A stretch of DNA of 64,000 nt. Origin: Cupriavidus alkaliphilus. GTDB taxonomy: Bacteria; Pseudomonadota; Gammaproteobacteria; Burkholderiales; Burkholderiaceae. Made by a program: the position numbers and the translations under genes. The notes beneath the pieces were generated by a model. The model was given only the letters and a program-made list of their open reading frames with translations. It did no database searches and was not told the DNA's origin. This document shows, one piece after another, positions 1-10,042 of this stretch; the stretch's first letter is position 1, and every line of letters begins with the position of its first letter. The stretch covers positions 62,001 through 126,000 of the forward strand of contig NZ_FMAD01000001.1 in the NCBI RefSeq assembly GCF_900094595.1, in the 5' to 3' direction.

Positions 1-959
1 CCGTGGCGGACCGCAATATCAATACGCTGATCGATTTCCGCTACGCCAAGAAGCATGTGGCGAAGAACGGCGAGAACGGCCGCGGCTCCGATTGCTATGG
101 CGCCGCCGGTGAAGACATCACCCTGCGCATGCCGGTGGGCACGCTGATCACCGACATGGACACCGGCGAAGTCATTGCCGACCTGACCGAGCACGGCCAG
201 CGCGTGTGCCTGGCCGAAGGCGGCATGGGCGGCTGGGGCAACCTGCACTTCAAGTCCAGTACCAACCGCGCGCCGCGCCAGCAGGTCGACGGCAAGCCGG
301 GCGAGCGCCGCATGCTCAAGCTCGAACTGAAGGTGCTGGCCGACGTCGGCCTGCTGGGCATGCCCAACGCCGGCAAGTCGACCTTTATCTCGCATATCTC
401 CAACGCGCGCCCCAAGGTGGCGGACTATCCGTTCACCACGCTGCATCCCAATCTGGGCGTGGTGCGCGTGGACCATGAGCAATCGTTCGTGGTCGCCGAC
501 ATTCCCGGCCTGATCGAAGGCGCGGCCGAAGGCGCGGGCCTGGGCCACCAGTTCCTGCGCCACCTGCAGCGCACCGGGCTGCTGCTGCATATCGTCGACC
601 TGGCACCGTTCGACGAGGCGGTCGACCCGGTCGCCGAGGCCAAGGCCATCGTCAACGAGCTGAAGAAGTACGACGAGACCCTGTATGAAAAGCCGCGCTG
701 GCTGGTGCTGAACAAGCTCGACATGGTGCCCGAGGACGAGCGCGCCGCGCGCGTGAAGGACTTCCTCAAGCGCTACAAGTGGAAGGGCCCGGTGTTCCAG
801 ATCTCGGCGCTGACCGGCGAAGGCTGCCGCGAGCTGATCTACGCGATCAAGGACCACCTGCAGGCGATCAAGGCCGAAGAGGCCGCGGCGCTGGCAGAGC
901 CGGACATCCGCCTGGACGACCGCCTGCATAACGTCGACCAGGACCAGCGCGAGGCATAA
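1..959 (+). CDS. obgE: GTPase ObgE/CgtA, 5' end missing
   Basis: Obg-family GTPase that binds the 50S ribosomal subunit and takes part in ribosome maturation and stringent-response signalling. The window opens inside the gene: the frame is open from base 1, and the first visible residues already belong to the glycine-rich Obg fold, so roughly the first 45 residues lie outside. The G domain is complete: G1 GMPNAGKST, switch region PFTTLHPN, G3 [10 protein letters not shown]4 NKLD and G5 SALTGEG. The acidic C-terminal tail ([16 protein letters not shown]) is usual for proteobacterial ObgE. proB follows after 47 bases on the same strand, a common arrangement in betaproteobacteria, so the two are probably cotranscribed. 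Confidence 0.97.
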   Translation, partial: VADRNINTLIDFRYAKKHVAKNGENGRGSDCYGAAGEDITLRMPVGTLITDMDTGEVIADLTEHGQRVCLAEGGMGGWGNLHFKSSTNRAPRQQVDGKPGERRMLKLELKVLADVGLLGMPNAGKSTFISHISNARPKVADYPFTTLHPNLGVVRVDHEQSFVVADIPGLIEGAAEGAGLGHQFLRHLQRTGLLLHIVDLAPFDEAVDPVAEAKAIVNELKKYDETLYEKPRWLVLNKLDMVPEDERAARVKDFLKRYKWKGPVFQISALTGEGCRELIYAIKDHLQAIKAEEAAALAEPDIRLDDRLHNVDQDQREA

Positions 960-1006
960 ACAAGAATCAGCGGTTCCGAACGATCTCCGGAGACAGGATT
1001 TCCACC

Positions 1007-2125
1007 ATGCAATCGGTCATCGCGCAGGCAAAGCGCATCGTCGTCAAAGTGGGCTCCAGCCTGGTCACCAACGACGGCAAGGGGCTGGACCACGACGCCA
1101 TCGCCCGCTGGGCGGCCCAGATCGCCAAGTTGCGCGTGGCCGGCAAGGAAGTGGTGCTGGTCAGTTCCGGCGCCATTGCCGAAGGCATGCAGCGGCTTGG
1201 CTGGGTGCGCCGCCCGAAGGAAATCCATGAGCTGCAGGCGGCCGCCGCGGTTGGGCAAATGGGCCTGGCGCAGGTCTATGAGAGCCAGTTCGGCCGCTAT
1301 GGAATCCGCACCGCGCAGGTGCTGCTGACCCACGCCGACCTGGCCGATCGCGAGCGCTACCTGAACGCCCGCTCCACGCTGCTGACGCTGCTGTCGCTGG
1401 GCGTGGTGCCGATCATCAACGAGAACGACACCGTGGTCACCGACGAAATCAAGTTCGGCGACAACGATACGCTCGGCGCGCTGGTCACCAACCTGATCGA
1501 AGGCGACGCGCTGGTGATCCTGACCGACCAGCGCGGCCTGTACACCGCCGATCCGCGCAAGGATCCGGCCGCGCAGTTCGTCGACGAGGCGCTGGCCGGC
1601 ACGCCCGAGCTGGAGGCCATGGCCGGCGGCGCCGGCACCTCGATCGGGCGCGGCGGCATGCTGACCAAGATCCTGGCGGCCAAGCGCGCGGCCAAGTCCG
1701 GCGCGCATACCACCATCGCCTCGGGCCGCGAAGCCAACGTGCTCGAGCGCCTGGCGGCCGGCGAGGCCATCGGCACCCAGCTGCTGGCGCCGACCGGCCG
1801 GCTGACGGCACGCAAGCAATGGATGGCCGACCACCTGCAGCTGCGCGGCCGGGTCGTGATCGACAACGGCGCGGTCGAGAAGCTCACCAGCGGCGGCAAG
1901 TCGCTGCTGCCGATCGGCGTGACGGAAGTGCAGGGCGAGTTCGCCCGCGGCGAGGTGATCGCCTGCGTGGACGCGCAGGGCAAGGAGGTGGCGCGCGGCA
2001 TCACCAATTATTCCAGCGCGGAGTCGCGGCTGATCGCGCGCAAGCCGTCGTCCGAGATCGAAGCCGTGCTCGGCCACCTGAACGAGCCCGAGCTGATCCA
2101 TCGCGACAACCTGGTGCTGGTCTGA
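1007..2125 (+). CDS. proB: Glutamate 5-kinase
   Basis: Catalyses ATP-dependent phosphorylation of glutamate, the first and feedback-inhibited step of proline synthesis. The 372 residues are the usual length for the long form. An N-terminal amino-acid-kinase domain (KVGSSLVTN near residue 15, [14 protein letters not shown] and the glycine-rich [11 protein letters not shown]) is followed by a C-terminal PUA domain from about residue 280. It lies 47 bases after obgE, and a strong intrinsic terminator follows the stop, so it probably ends the obgE operon. Confidence 0.97.
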   Translation: MQSVIAQAKRIVVKVGSSLVTNDGKGLDHDAIARWAAQIAKLRVAGKEVVLVSSGAIAEGMQRLGWVRRPKEIHELQAAAAVGQMGLAQVYESQFGRYGIRTAQVLLTHADLADRERYLNARSTLLTLLSLGVVPIINENDTVVTDEIKFGDNDTLGALVTNLIEGDALVILTDQRGLYTADPRKDPAAQFVDEALAGTPELEAMAGGAGTSIGRGGMLTKILAAKRAAKSGAHTTIASGREANVLERLAAGEAIGTQLLAPTGRLTARKQWMADHLQLRGRVVIDNGAVEKLTSGGKSLLPIGVTEVQGEFARGEVIACVDAQGKEVARGITNYSSAESRLIARKPSSEIEAVLGHLNEPELIHRDNLVLV

Positions 2126-2136
2126 GCGACGCAAGC

Positions 2137-2175
2137 AAAAACGGCGGAACTGCCAGGCAGTTCCGCCGTTTTTTT
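2137..2175 (+). terminator. Intrinsic terminator after proB
   Basis: A 14-bp perfect stem (2141-2154 with 2156-2169) is flanked by an A-run on the left and seven T residues on the right. It sits just after the proB stop and before the convergent lipoprotein gene, so it may work in both directions. Confidence 0.9.
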
Positions 2176-2195
2176 ATGCCGGTGCGCGGTGCGCT

Positions 2196-2777
2196 TCAGC
2201 GCTTGTGCGGCGCGCGCGACTGCAGCTCGCGCACCATGTCCGCGGGCTTGCCGGCCACGGTGCGGCCCTCGCAGAAGAAATCGATCGCGAGCGTGGCGGC
2301 GTAGGCGTTGCGGACCCCGGCTTGCATGCGGTGCCAGGTCTCGCCGTAGTCGCTGGTGTTGGGCACCCACTCGGTGGCGCCGGGGGGCAGGGTCGCGTAC
2401 AGCTTGCGCTCGAACACGTCGCAGCGCATGCCTTCGAAGGTCACGTTGCGGGCGCCGCTCTGGCTGGTGGTGACGGCGGTATAGCGCACCACGTTGTCCT
2501 TGCCCACCGAGATCGACTTGCTGTCCACCGCGAACGACAGCGTGCCGGTGCCGGCCACCGAGAACGGAATCAGGTTGGCTTCCTGCGGCAATGGCGGCAG
2601 CATGGCCTTGGCTTCCTCGAAGGTCTTGGGCGCGAACGGGTTGTTCCAGGTGCTTTCTTCCTCGGCCATCTCCTTGCCGGTGGTCTTGCAGCCGGCCAGC
2701 GCCAGGCTGGCCGCGGCAAGCAGCAATCCGGCAGCGCCCAGGCCGCCGCGGCGGCCCACGCCGGTAAAACTAGTCAT
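2196..2777 (-). CDS. CNP1-like family lipoprotein
   Basis: Protein of 193 residues with a basic N-terminus, a hydrophobic stretch and a lipobox LALAGC (Cys30), so a predicted outer-membrane or periplasmic lipoprotein. The rest resembles the CNP1-like proteins found next to rppH in Burkholderiales; that name reflects similarity only and the function is unknown. I chose the ATG at 2777 because it gives a proper signal peptide; a longer frame reaches 2846 but would run inside rppH. The start overlaps the rppH stop by 8 bases, so the two genes are probably translationally coupled. Confidence 0.85.
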   Translation of the reverse strand: MTSFTGVGRRGGLGAAGLLLAAASLALAGCKTTGKEMAEEESTWNNPFAPKTFEEAKAMLPPLPQEANLIPFSVAGTGTLSFAVDSKSISVGKDNVVRYTAVTTSQSGARNVTFEGMRCDVFERKLYATLPPGATEWVPNTSDYGETWHRMQAGVRNAYAATLAIDFFCEGRTVAGKPADMVRELQSRAPHKR

Positions 2778-3462
2778 CAGTGCTCCGTGAGGTGGATACC
2801 GGCGTAGCCGGCGAAACGTAGTCGGCCGTGGCCGGGGCTTCGGCATTGCCGTCGGCGTCGGCCTGCTGCGCGGCCTGCGCCCGGCTCAGCGCCTGGCCGC
2901 GCGGCCCGCCGTGGCGCCCGTGCACGCCGTGGGCACCATGGGCGCCATACGCCCCATGTGTGCCATAGGGGCTGAGCGGCACGCGCGGGTGACGGTTCAG
3001 GAAGCGTGACAATTCCGTCAGCGCCATCTGGTAGACATCGCGCTTGAACTCGATCACGGCTTCCAGCGGCACCCAGTAATGGCTCCAGCGCCAGGCATCG
3101 AACTCCGGGTGCTCGGTGGCGCGCAGGTGGATGTCGCAGTCCCTGCCGGCCATGCGCAGCAGGAACCAGATTTGTTTCTGGCCCTTGTAGTGGCCGCGGA
3201 TCTCGCGGCGGATGAACTTGTCCGGCACCTCGTAACGCAGCCAGTCGCGCGTGCGACCGACGATCCTGACGTGCTCCGGAAGCAGGCCGATTTCCTCATG
3301 CAGTTCGCGGTACATGGCCTGTTCCGGCGTTTCGCCGTACTTGATGCCGCCCTGCGGAAACTGCCAGGAGTGTTCGCCGATTCGCTTGCCCCAGAAAACC
3401 TCGTTTCTTGCGTTGAGGAGGATGATGCCGACGTTCGGGCGAAAGCCTTCACGATCGAGCAT
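2770..3462 (-). CDS. rppH: RNA pyrophosphohydrolase (Nudix)
   Basis: Nudix hydrolase that removes pyrophosphate from the 5' triphosphate end of mRNA and so starts 5'-dependent decay. The Nudix box spans residues 38-60 (GG...GET...REL.EE.GL). The first ~165 residues match RppH/NudH. The remaining ~65 residues form a low-complexity tail with a run of Gly-x-His-Gly repeats (about residues 167-186) and an acidic Ala-rich end, longer than the E. coli protein. It is divergent from proS, with about 190 bases between the starts. Confidence 0.95.
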   Translation of the reverse strand: MLDREGFRPNVGIILLNARNEVFWGKRIGEHSWQFPQGGIKYGETPEQAMYRELHEEIGLLPEHVRIVGRTRDWLRYEVPDKFIRREIRGHYKGQKQIWFLLRMAGRDCDIHLRATEHPEFDAWRWSHYWVPLEAVIEFKRDVYQMALTELSRFLNRHPRVPLSPYGTHGAYGAHGAHGVHGRHGGPRGQALSRAQAAQQADADGNAEAPATADYVSPATPVSTSRSTDD

Positions 3463-3655
3463 GACTGCACCTCGAATCCTTTAGAATTACGCTGATTATA
3501 AAGGAAGCGCGCAGCCGGGCCCGGACCGGGGGATGGTGGTTTTCCCCGAGCGGAAGGGCAGTTTCAGGCGCGTGCGCATAATTCAGCGCCGCCAGCTCCC
3601 CGGATTGTGCCGGGACGGATTTTTCCGACCTTGGCGGCCCAGAGAGAAATTACGG

Positions 3656-5377
3656 ATGAAAGCCTCGCAATTCTTCATTTCCACCCTTAAGGAAGCGCCC
3701 GCCGACGCGGAAATCGTTTCGCACAAGCTGATGATGCGCGCCGGCATGATCAAGAAGCTGGGCGCCGGCATCTACACCTACATGCCGGTCGGGCTGCGCG
3801 TGATCCGCAAGGTGGAGAACATCGTGCGCGAGGAGATGAACCGCGCCGGCGCGGTGGAACTGTCGATGCCGGTGATCCAGCCGGCCGAACTGTGGCAGGA
3901 GACCGGCCGCTGGGACAAGATGGGGCCCGAACTGTTGCGCCTGAAGGACCGCCACGAGCGCGACTTCGCGGTCCAGCCCACCTCCGAAGAGGTGGTGACC
4001 GACATCGCCCGCAGCGATATCCGCAGCTACAAGCAGCTGCCGCTCAATTTCTACCAGATCCAGACCAAGTTCCGCGACGAGCGCCGGCCGCGCTTCGGCA
4101 TCATGCGCGGGCGCGAGTTCACCATGAAGGACGCCTATTCCTTCGACCGCGACACCGACGGCCTGCGCAAGTCGTACGAGAACATGTACGACGCCTACGT
4201 GCGCATCTTCCGCCGCTTCGGCCTGGAATTCCGCGCCGTGGCGGCCGACAACGGCGCCATCGGCGGCTCGGGCTCGCATGAGTTCCACGTGATCGCCGAA
4301 ACCGGCGAAGACGCCATCGTCTACTGCCCGACCTCGGCCTACGCCGCCAACATGGAGGCCGCCGAGGCGCTGCCGCTGCTGGCCGAGCGCGCCGCACCCA
4401 AGCAGGACCTGGTCAAGACCTTCACCCCGGAGAAGGTCAAGTGCGAGCAGGTGGCCGAATTCCTGAACCTGCCGCTGGAGACCAACGTCAAGTCGATCGT
4501 GCTGGCCACCGACGGCGAGGCCGGTACCCAGATCTGGCTGCTGCTGATCCGCGCCGACCACGAGCTGAACGAGGTCAAGGCCTCCAAGGTGCCGGGGCTG
4601 GCCGACTTCCGCTTCGCCACCGAGAACGAGATCGTCGAAGCCTTCGGCTCGCCCCCCGGCTACCTGGGCCCGATCGACATGAAGAAGCCGGTCAAGGTGG
4701 TGGCCGACCGCACCGTCGCCAACATGAGCGACTTTGTCTGCGGCGCCAACTACCGCGACTACCACTACACCGGCGTCAACTGGGGCCGCGACCTGCCCGA
4801 GCCGATCGTGGCCGACCTGCGCAACGTGGTGGCGGGCGACGCCTCGCCGGACGGCCAGGGCACGCTTGAGATCTGCCGCGGCATCGAGGTGGGCCACGTG
4901 TTCATGCTGGGCACGCGCTACTCGGAATCGATGAGCGCCACCTTCCTCGACGAGAACGGCAAGACCCAGCCGATGCAGATGGGCTGCTACGGCATCGGCA
5001 TCACCCGCATCCTGGGCGCGGCGATCGAGCAGAACTTCGATGAGCGCGGCATCATCTGGCCGGCCGCGATCGCCCCGTTCGCGGTGGTGATCTGCCCGGT
5101 GGGCTACGACCGCTCCGAGGCCGTCAAGGCCGAGGCCGACCGCATCCATGCCGAGCTGCTGGCCGCCGGCGTGGACGTGATCCTCGACGACCGCGGCGAG
5201 CGCCCGGGCGTGATGTTTGCCGACTGGGAGCTGATCGGCGTGCCGCACCGCGTGGTGGTGGGCGACCGCGGCCTGAAGGAAGGCAAGGTCGAGTACCAGG
5301 GCCGGCGCGACGCGCAGGCCACCGCCGTCAGCGTGGCCGAGGTGGTCGGCCACGTGCGCAGCCTGCTGGCAGACTGA
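3656..5377 (+). CDS. proS: Prolyl-tRNA synthetase
   Basis: Class II synthetase that charges tRNA-Pro. The 573 residues match the bacterial long form: N-terminal catalytic core with motif 2 ([17 protein letters not shown]), a YbaK-like editing insertion at about residues 230-390 that clears Ala-tRNA-Pro, then motif 3 (GCYGIGITR) and the C-terminal anticodon-binding domain ([18 protein letters not shown]). The ATG at 3656 gives the family N-terminus [20 protein letters not shown] longer open frame begins at 3533 but its extra 41 residues have no family support. Confidence 0.98.
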   Translation: MKASQFFISTLKEAPADAEIVSHKLMMRAGMIKKLGAGIYTYMPVGLRVIRKVENIVREEMNRAGAVELSMPVIQPAELWQETGRWDKMGPELLRLKDRHERDFAVQPTSEEVVTDIARSDIRSYKQLPLNFYQIQTKFRDERRPRFGIMRGREFTMKDAYSFDRDTDGLRKSYENMYDAYVRIFRRFGLEFRAVAADNGAIGGSGSHEFHVIAETGEDAIVYCPTSAYAANMEAAEALPLLAERAAPKQDLVKTFTPEKVKCEQVAEFLNLPLETNVKSIVLATDGEAGTQIWLLLIRADHELNEVKASKVPGLADFRFATENEIVEAFGSPPGYLGPIDMKKPVKVVADRTVANMSDFVCGANYRDYHYTGVNWGRDLPEPIVADLRNVVAGDASPDGQGTLEICRGIEVGHVFMLGTRYSESMSATFLDENGKTQPMQMGCYGIGITRILGAAIEQNFDERGIIWPAAIAPFAVVICPVGYDRSEAVKAEADRIHAELLAAGVDVILDDRGERPGVMFADWELIGVPHRVVVGDRGLKEGKVEYQGRRDAQATAVSVAEVVGHVRSLLAD

Positions 5378-5382
5378 GCCTC

Positions 5383-6156
5383 ATGCGCGCCGTCCGCGGC
5401 CTGACCGCCGCCGCTGTTGCCTCCCGCCGCCTGGCGGGCGCGCTGCTGGTATCGCTGCTGGCATTCCTGCTGGCGCTGGCGGCCCCGGCGGCGCACGCCG
5501 GCGCGCAGAAGGAAGAAGACCTGGCCGACTCCGTGCGCGGTGCGCTGGCCGCGGCCATTGCCGATGACCGGCCGCTGCGGCCGGTGTTCGCCTCCGGCGG
5601 CGAGCGCCTGGCCTACCTGAAGTGGCTGGGCGAGATGTCGGCGCGGCTGGCCTCGCGCATCCCCGAGCCGCAGGTGCGGGTCGAGCTGATCGAGGTGGCC
5701 TACTACGAAGCCAAGCGCGCCGGCCTGGAGCCCGCGCTGGTGCTGGGCCTGATCCAGGTCGAAAGCAACTTCCGCAAGTACGCGATCAGCTCGGCCGGCG
5801 CGCGCGGGCTGATGCAGGTGATGCCGTTCTGGGTGCGCACCATCGGCGACAGCGACGCGCGCAAGCTGTTCCACCTGCAGAGCAACCTGCGCTACGGCTG
5901 CACCATCCTGCGCTACTACCTGGACCGCGAGCAGGGCGACCTGTACCTGGCGCTGGGCCGCTACAACGGCAGCCGCGGCCGCGCGGAGTATCCCAACGCG
6001 GTGCTGGCGGCGTGGAAGCGCTGGCAGTATTCCGAAGCCACCGTCACCGTGGCCGGCGATCCCGAGATCGCGCCGTCGCGCCCGCGCGCGCCGGTGGCGG
6101 AGCCGCCTGCCCGCAACCCGTTCTCGTCGCAGCGCGTCGCAGCCAATCCGTCATGA
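5383..6156 (+). CDS. Soluble lytic transglycosylase-like protein (SLT domain)
   Basis: Predicted periplasmic peptidoglycan lytic transglycosylase of 257 residues. A signal peptide covers about residues 1-40 (hydrophobic 18-38, AHA-GA cleavage). The SLT domain starts near residue 115, with the catalytic glutamate in LGLIQVESNFRKYA (Glu127) and the family motifs GARGLMQVMP and YNGSRG. It follows proS by five bases and its stop overlaps the next start (ATGA), so proS, this gene and the oxygenase form one transcription unit. The C-terminal ~45 residues are Pro/Ala/Arg-rich and unlikely to be catalytic. Confidence 0.93.
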   Translation: MRAVRGLTAAAVASRRLAGALLVSLLAFLLALAAPAAHAGAQKEEDLADSVRGALAAAIADDRPLRPVFASGGERLAYLKWLGEMSARLASRIPEPQVRVELIEVAYYEAKRAGLEPALVLGLIQVESNFRKYAISSAGARGLMQVMPFWVRTIGDSDARKLFHLQSNLRYGCTILRYYLDREQGDLYLALGRYNGSRGRAEYPNAVLAAWKRWQYSEATVTVAGDPEIAPSRPRAPVAEPPARNPFSSQRVAANPS

Positions 6157-7049
6157 TCCGCGAAGCATCCGTTGCCGGCGGCAAGGCCGGCTACACCGAA
6201 TCCTCGCCCGAACTCGAACAATGGCTGGCCCGGCATATCGCCCAGGGCTTTGCGGCCGATGCGCTGGTGCTGTCGATGCTGCGCTCGGGCTACGACGACG
6301 CTTTCGCGCGCCGTTGCGTGGCCGCGGCGTTTGCGCAAGGCACCGAGGCCGCCGTGCCGGCCCGGCCGGCCCAGCCCCAGGCGGAGACCGCCGCTTCGAG
6401 CACGCCCGCGGTCTACGCCGCCGATGGCGGCGACCGCCGGGTGCCCGTCCTGTTCCGGCTGGCGTCGCCGCAGGTGCAGCTGTTCCAGCAGCTGCTGAGC
6501 GACGACGAGTGCGATGCCCTGGTGGCGCTGTCGCGCGGCCGCCTGGCACGCTCGCCGGTGGTCAATCCCGACACCGGCGACGAGAACCTGATCGACGCCC
6601 GCACCAGCATGGGCGCGATGTTCCAGGTGGCCGAGCACGCCCTGATCGCGCGCATCGAGGCCCGCATCGCCGCGGTCACCGGGGTGCCGGCCGAGCACGG
6701 CGAGGGGTTGCAGATCCTGAATTACAAGCCGGGCGGCGAGTACCAGCCGCACTTCGATTACTTCAACCCGCAGCGGCCCGGCGAAGCGCGGCAGCTGTCC
6801 GTCGGCGGGCAGCGCATCGCCACGCTCGTGATCTACCTGAACTCCCCCGAGGCGGGCGGCGCCACCGCGTTCCCGCGCGTGGGCCTGGAAGTGGCGCCGG
6901 TCAAGGGCAACGCGGTCTACTTCAGCTACCTGCTGCCCGACGGCACGCTGGATGACCGCACCCTGCACGCGGGCCTGCCGGTGGCCGCCGGCGAAAAGTG
7001 GATCGCCACCAAATGGCTGCGCGAACGGCCGTACCGCAGCGCGGCGTGA
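6153..7049 (+). CDS. 2-oxoglutarate/Fe(II)-dependent dioxygenase, prolyl 4-hydroxylase type
   Basis: Protein of 298 residues with a C-terminal P4Hc double-stranded beta-helix domain. The iron ligands are visible as H-x-D (His200 and Asp202 in YQPHFDYF) and His272 (DRTLHAGLP); Lys282 is placed to bind 2-oxoglutarate. The N-terminal ~95 residues are a separate helical, Ala/Pro-rich segment. The substrate cannot be deduced; homologues act on protein prolines or other substrates. The ATG at 6153 overlaps the preceding stop by four bases, which decides the start within a much longer open frame. The stop overlaps the next gene's GTG. Confidence 0.9.
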   Translation: MIREASVAGGKAGYTESSPELEQWLARHIAQGFAADALVLSMLRSGYDDAFARRCVAAAFAQGTEAAVPARPAQPQAETAASSTPAVYAADGGDRRVPVLFRLASPQVQLFQQLLSDDECDALVALSRGRLARSPVVNPDTGDENLIDARTSMGAMFQVAEHALIARIEARIAAVTGVPAEHGEGLQILNYKPGGEYQPHFDYFNPQRPGEARQLSVGGQRIATLVIYLNSPEAGGATAFPRVGLEVAPVKGNAVYFSYLLPDGTLDDRTLHAGLPVAAGEKWIATKWLRERPYRSAA

Positions 7050-7876
7050 GCCGTCCCGCGGCCCCATCGGCACCCGGCTGCTGGTGGGCGGACCCCGCGC
7101 TGCCGTTTGCCGAAAGCCGGCGCGCCAGCCACAGCAGCGCCAGCTACCTGCCGCATACCCATCCCACCCTCTCGGTCGGCGCCGTCGACGGCGGCACCAG
7201 CCGCTTTACCTGCGGCGACGAGAGCGCCGTGCTCGGGCCGGGCGGGGTGGTGGTGATTCCCGCGCACCAGGTCCACGCCTGCAACCCGGTGCCGGACGGG
7301 CGCTGGAGCTACCAGATGCTGCATTTCGACCCGGCGTGGGTGGCGGCCGTGCTGGACGAGGGCAGCACGGCACGGGCTTGGCTGCCGGCACGCGTGCTGG
7401 CGTCCCCACACGTCTACCGGCTGGTCTGCGCGTTGAACCGCACGCTGTTCTCGCCCGCGGACAGCGTCGAGAAAGAGGCCGCGCTGGTGGCCTTCGTCGG
7501 CGACCTGCATGCCGCCCTCGACACCGGCGCCGCCACCAGGACACTGCCGCCGCCCGCTGCGGTCTCCGCGCGGGTGGCGCAATTGTGCGAGCTGCTGCAG
7601 GCGCGCCATGCCGAGCGGCTGCCGCTGGCGGAACTGGCGCGCGCCTGCGGGCTGAGCCGCTACCACCTGGTCCGCGCCTTCCGCGCCGAAACCGGCATGA
7701 CGCCGCACGCCTACCAGCTTGACCTGCGCATCCAGCATGGGCGCCGCCTGCTGCGGCAAGGTGCGGCGCTGGCCGAGGTCGCCCTGGCGCTGGGCTTTGC
7801 CGACCAGAGCCATTTCCAGCGCGCCTTCAAGCAGCGCGTGGCCATGACACCGCGCGGCTACCAGCGCGCCGCCTGA
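7046..7876 (+). CDS. AraC-family transcriptional regulator
   Basis: Regulator of 276 residues with an N-terminal cupin-like sensing domain (PHTHPTLSVGAVDGG, then GGVVVIPAHQVHACNP) and a C-terminal AraC domain with two helix-turn-helix motifs (LPLAELARACGLSRYHLVRAF and LAEVALALGFADQSHFQRAFK). I chose the GTG at 7046, whose bases overlap the preceding TGA; the frame extends to 6998 but the extra residues look like read-through. The domain layout is the type usually found beside LysE exporters, and a LysE gene follows 89 bases on, so it may control that exporter. Confidence 0.9.
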   Translation: MSRPAAPSAPGCWWADPALPFAESRRASHSSASYLPHTHPTLSVGAVDGGTSRFTCGDESAVLGPGGVVVIPAHQVHACNPVPDGRWSYQMLHFDPAWVAAVLDEGSTARAWLPARVLASPHVYRLVCALNRTLFSPADSVEKEAALVAFVGDLHAALDTGAATRTLPPPAAVSARVAQLCELLQARHAERLPLAELARACGLSRYHLVRAFRAETGMTPHAYQLDLRIQHGRRLLRQGAALAEVALALGFADQSHFQRAFKQRVAMTPRGYQRAA

Positions 7877-7965
7877 GGCACGGCGCCTCGCGCCGCTACC
7901 GCAACTTTCTTCAAGACGGCCACCCCGGCGCGCACGACACTGCGGACTCTTCACGGAGGGTCGGC

Positions 7966-8625
7966 ATGGACATGGCTTTCGATCTCGCCCCCGGGGCATT
8001 GCCGTGGCAGCAATTCGCCATGGTCGCCGGCGCGCACGCGCTGGCACTGCTGAGCCCGGGGCCTGATTTTTTCCTGGTGGTGCGCAGCGCGCTGCTGCAC
8101 GGGCCGCGGCGCGCCAGCGCCGTCTGCCTGGGCATTGCGCTGGGCAATGGCGTCTTTATCGGCCTGGCGCTGGCGGGCGTGGCCGCGATGCGCGACTCGC
8201 CGCAACTGTTCGCGGCGTTGCAGTGGGCCGGCTGTGCCTACCTGGCGTGGCTGGGCTGGCGCCTGCTGCACGCGTCGGGCGAACTGTCGATGCCGGCGCC
8301 CGCCGCCGCAAAGCCCGCGCCCGCGGCATGGCTCGGCCAGCTTGGCAGCGGCTTCCTCTCCGCCGTGCTGAACCCGAAGAACGGGCTGTTCTACGCCAGC
8401 CTGTTCTCGGTGCTGGCCACCAGCCGCACGCCGGCGGCGGTGCAGCTGGCCTATGGGATGTGGATGTTCGCCGTCGTGCTCGGCTGGGACCTGCTGGTGG
8501 CCTACGGCATCGGCCATCCGGCCATGGCCGCGCGCTTCGGGCGCTCGGTGCGGTGGGTCGAGCGCCTGACCGGGGCTGTGCTGTGGCTGCTGGCGCTGGG
8601 TGTCGCCTGGCACGCGCTTGGTTGA
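7966..8625 (+). CDS. LysE/RhtB-family amino acid exporter
   Basis: Inner-membrane exporter of 219 residues with about six hydrophobic segments. The family signature LLSPGPDFFLVVRSAL lies near residues 28-43, followed by the short-chain GIALGNG motif. Family members export threonine, homoserine, lysine or related compounds; the substrate here is unknown. The start has a good Shine-Dalgarno sequence (GGAGGG at 7956). The AraC gene directly upstream on the same strand is the likely regulator. Confidence 0.92.
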   Translation: MDMAFDLAPGALPWQQFAMVAGAHALALLSPGPDFFLVVRSALLHGPRRASAVCLGIALGNGVFIGLALAGVAAMRDSPQLFAALQWAGCAYLAWLGWRLLHASGELSMPAPAAAKPAPAAWLGQLGSGFLSAVLNPKNGLFYASLFSVLATSRTPAAVQLAYGMWMFAVVLGWDLLVAYGIGHPAMAARFGRSVRWVERLTGAVLWLLALGVAWHALG

Positions 8626-8730
8626 GCGGCCCTGTATCGGCGTATTTCCGCTGAAGTGTACCGGTACTGTACCGTTAGGTGGCCGTAGACTGATTTCCCG
8701 AAAGCACATGAACGCCCCCTGGAGTCAGTC

Positions 8731-9354
8731 ATGGAAGTGTCCCAATTCGCCGCCGGCACCGGTGTCTTTGCCGCCTTTGCCGGCTTCGCCCTGGTGTCGT
8801 CGATCACCCCCGGTCCGAACAACACGATGCTGCTCGCCTCGGGGGTGAACTTCGGCTTCCTGCGCACGGTGCCGCACCTGCTTGGGGTCAGTATCGGTTT
8901 CGCGCTGATGGTGGGGCTGGTCGGGCTGGGGCTGGGGTCGCTGTTCCATGCGTTCCCGTGGACCTGGCAGGTGCTGCGGGTGGTGGCGACGGTCTACCTG
9001 GTGTGGCTGGCCTGGAAGCTGGCCATGGCCGGCGGCGTGCAGGACCAGCAGGTGGCGCGGCCGATGGGCTTCTGGGCCGCCGCGGCGTTCCAGTGGGTGA
9101 ATCCCAAGGCGTGGGTGATGGCGGTGGGCGCGTGCAGTACCTATGTGCTGCACGGCAACCTGTGGCTCAACGTGCTGCTGCTGTCGGGGATCTTCGGGGT
9201 GGTGAACCTGCCCAGCGTGGCGATGTGGGCGTTGTGCGGGTCGGCGCTGCGGCGCTGGCTGGCGCGGCCCAAGGTGCTGCGGGCGTTCAATATCGGGATG
9301 GCGGTGCTGCTGCTGGCGTCGCTGTGGCCGATCCTGGGGACGCACCAGGCGTAG
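8731..9354 (+). CDS. LysE/RhtB-family amino acid exporter, second copy
   Basis: A second LysE-type transporter of 207 residues, with the signature SSITPGPNNTMLLASGVNFG near residues 23-42 and a hydrophobic profile typical of the family. It is only distantly similar to the copy at 7966-8625, so it is not a recent tandem duplication. Its 3' half is unusually G-rich on the coding strand (repeated ggggctg and ggggtc). It has its own upstream gap of 105 bases, so it may be transcribed separately. A REP-like hairpin follows. Confidence 0.9.
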   Translation: MEVSQFAAGTGVFAAFAGFALVSSITPGPNNTMLLASGVNFGFLRTVPHLLGVSIGFALMVGLVGLGLGSLFHAFPWTWQVLRVVATVYLVWLAWKLAMAGGVQDQQVARPMGFWAAAAFQWVNPKAWVMAVGACSTYVLHGNLWLNVLLLSGIFGVVNLPSVAMWALCGSALRRWLARPKVLRAFNIGMAVLLLASLWPILGTHQA

Positions 9355-9378
9355 CCGAACGAGCTTCCAACTCCCCGC

Positions 9379-9415
9379 ATGTTTGCTCCCTCTCCCGCGA
9401 GCGGGAGAGGGGAGA
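9379..9415. repeat. Intergenic palindromic repeat, copy 1
   Basis: Stem CCCTCTCCCGC (9388-9398) pairs with GCGGGAGAGGG (9401-9411). It shares both the stem and the 5' flank tgtttgctcc with the element at 20732-20772, so it is a dispersed element rather than a local hairpin. It lies between two converging genes and may also end transcription. Confidence 0.75.
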
Positions 9416-9446
9416 ATACCCTCAGCGCGCGCCGCCCCCGTCTAGA

Positions 9447-9989
9447 TCAAACCAGCGCCCGGATCGAATCCAGATTCCGCCAATACCCCTTGGCATCCAT
9501 GCCGCAACCGAACACATAGCGGTCCGGCACCGCAAAGCCGCAGAAGTCCGGATGCATCGGCTTGGGTTTGCTCAGCGTCTTCTCGCACAGCACCGCGGCG
9601 TGGAATTCCTTGGCGCCCATGTCCATGATGCGCTGGCGGATGGCCGCCATGGTCTCGCCTTCATCGAGGATGTCGTCAAGCACCAGCACCACGCGGTCCT
9701 TGACCGATTCGCGCGGCGCCACGCGCCATTGCATCTCGCCGCCGACGGTCTTGTTGTTGTAGCGCGAGAGGTGGATGTAGTCGAACTCCAGCGGAAACGC
9801 CAGCTTGGGCAGCAGCATGCCGGTGAAGACCACCGCGCCGCCCATCACCGACAGCACCAGCGGGAAGTCATTGCCCATCCTGGCGGTGATGTCCGCGGCC
9901 ATGCGGTCCAGCGAGGCCTGGACTTCCTCGGCGGAGACGATTTCTTCGGAATTGGCCCACAGCTCGCGGGCCTGTTCGGCGCTCATCAT
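9447..9989 (-). CDS. hpt: Hypoxanthine-guanine phosphoribosyltransferase
   Basis: Purine salvage enzyme that converts hypoxanthine or guanine plus PRPP to the nucleotide. The 180 residues fit the family. The PRPP-binding loop is VVLVLDDILDEGETM, and the flexible loop region SRYNNKTVG and the C-terminal DRYVFGCGMDAKGYWRNL are all family features. It lies 53 bases after ffh on the same strand, so it is probably cotranscribed. The gene symbol is assigned by similarity. Confidence 0.93.
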   Translation of the reverse strand: MMSAEQARELWANSEEIVSAEEVQASLDRMAADITARMGNDFPLVLSVMGGAVVFTGMLLPKLAFPLEFDYIHLSRYNNKTVGGEMQWRVAPRESVKDRVVLVLDDILDEGETMAAIRQRIMDMGAKEFHAAVLCEKTLSKPKPMHPDFCGFAVPDRYVFGCGMDAKGYWRNLDSIRALV

Positions 9990-10042
9990 GATGTCTTTCC
10001 TGTTCTTTTGCGGGGAGGCGGTTCGGCTTGCGGCAGAGGGCT

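Noticed and set aside
839..2134. 431-codon minus-strand frame opposite proB
   Set aside because: A shadow of proB: composition is Arg/Gly/Gln/His-rich with no family pattern, and proB is certain.
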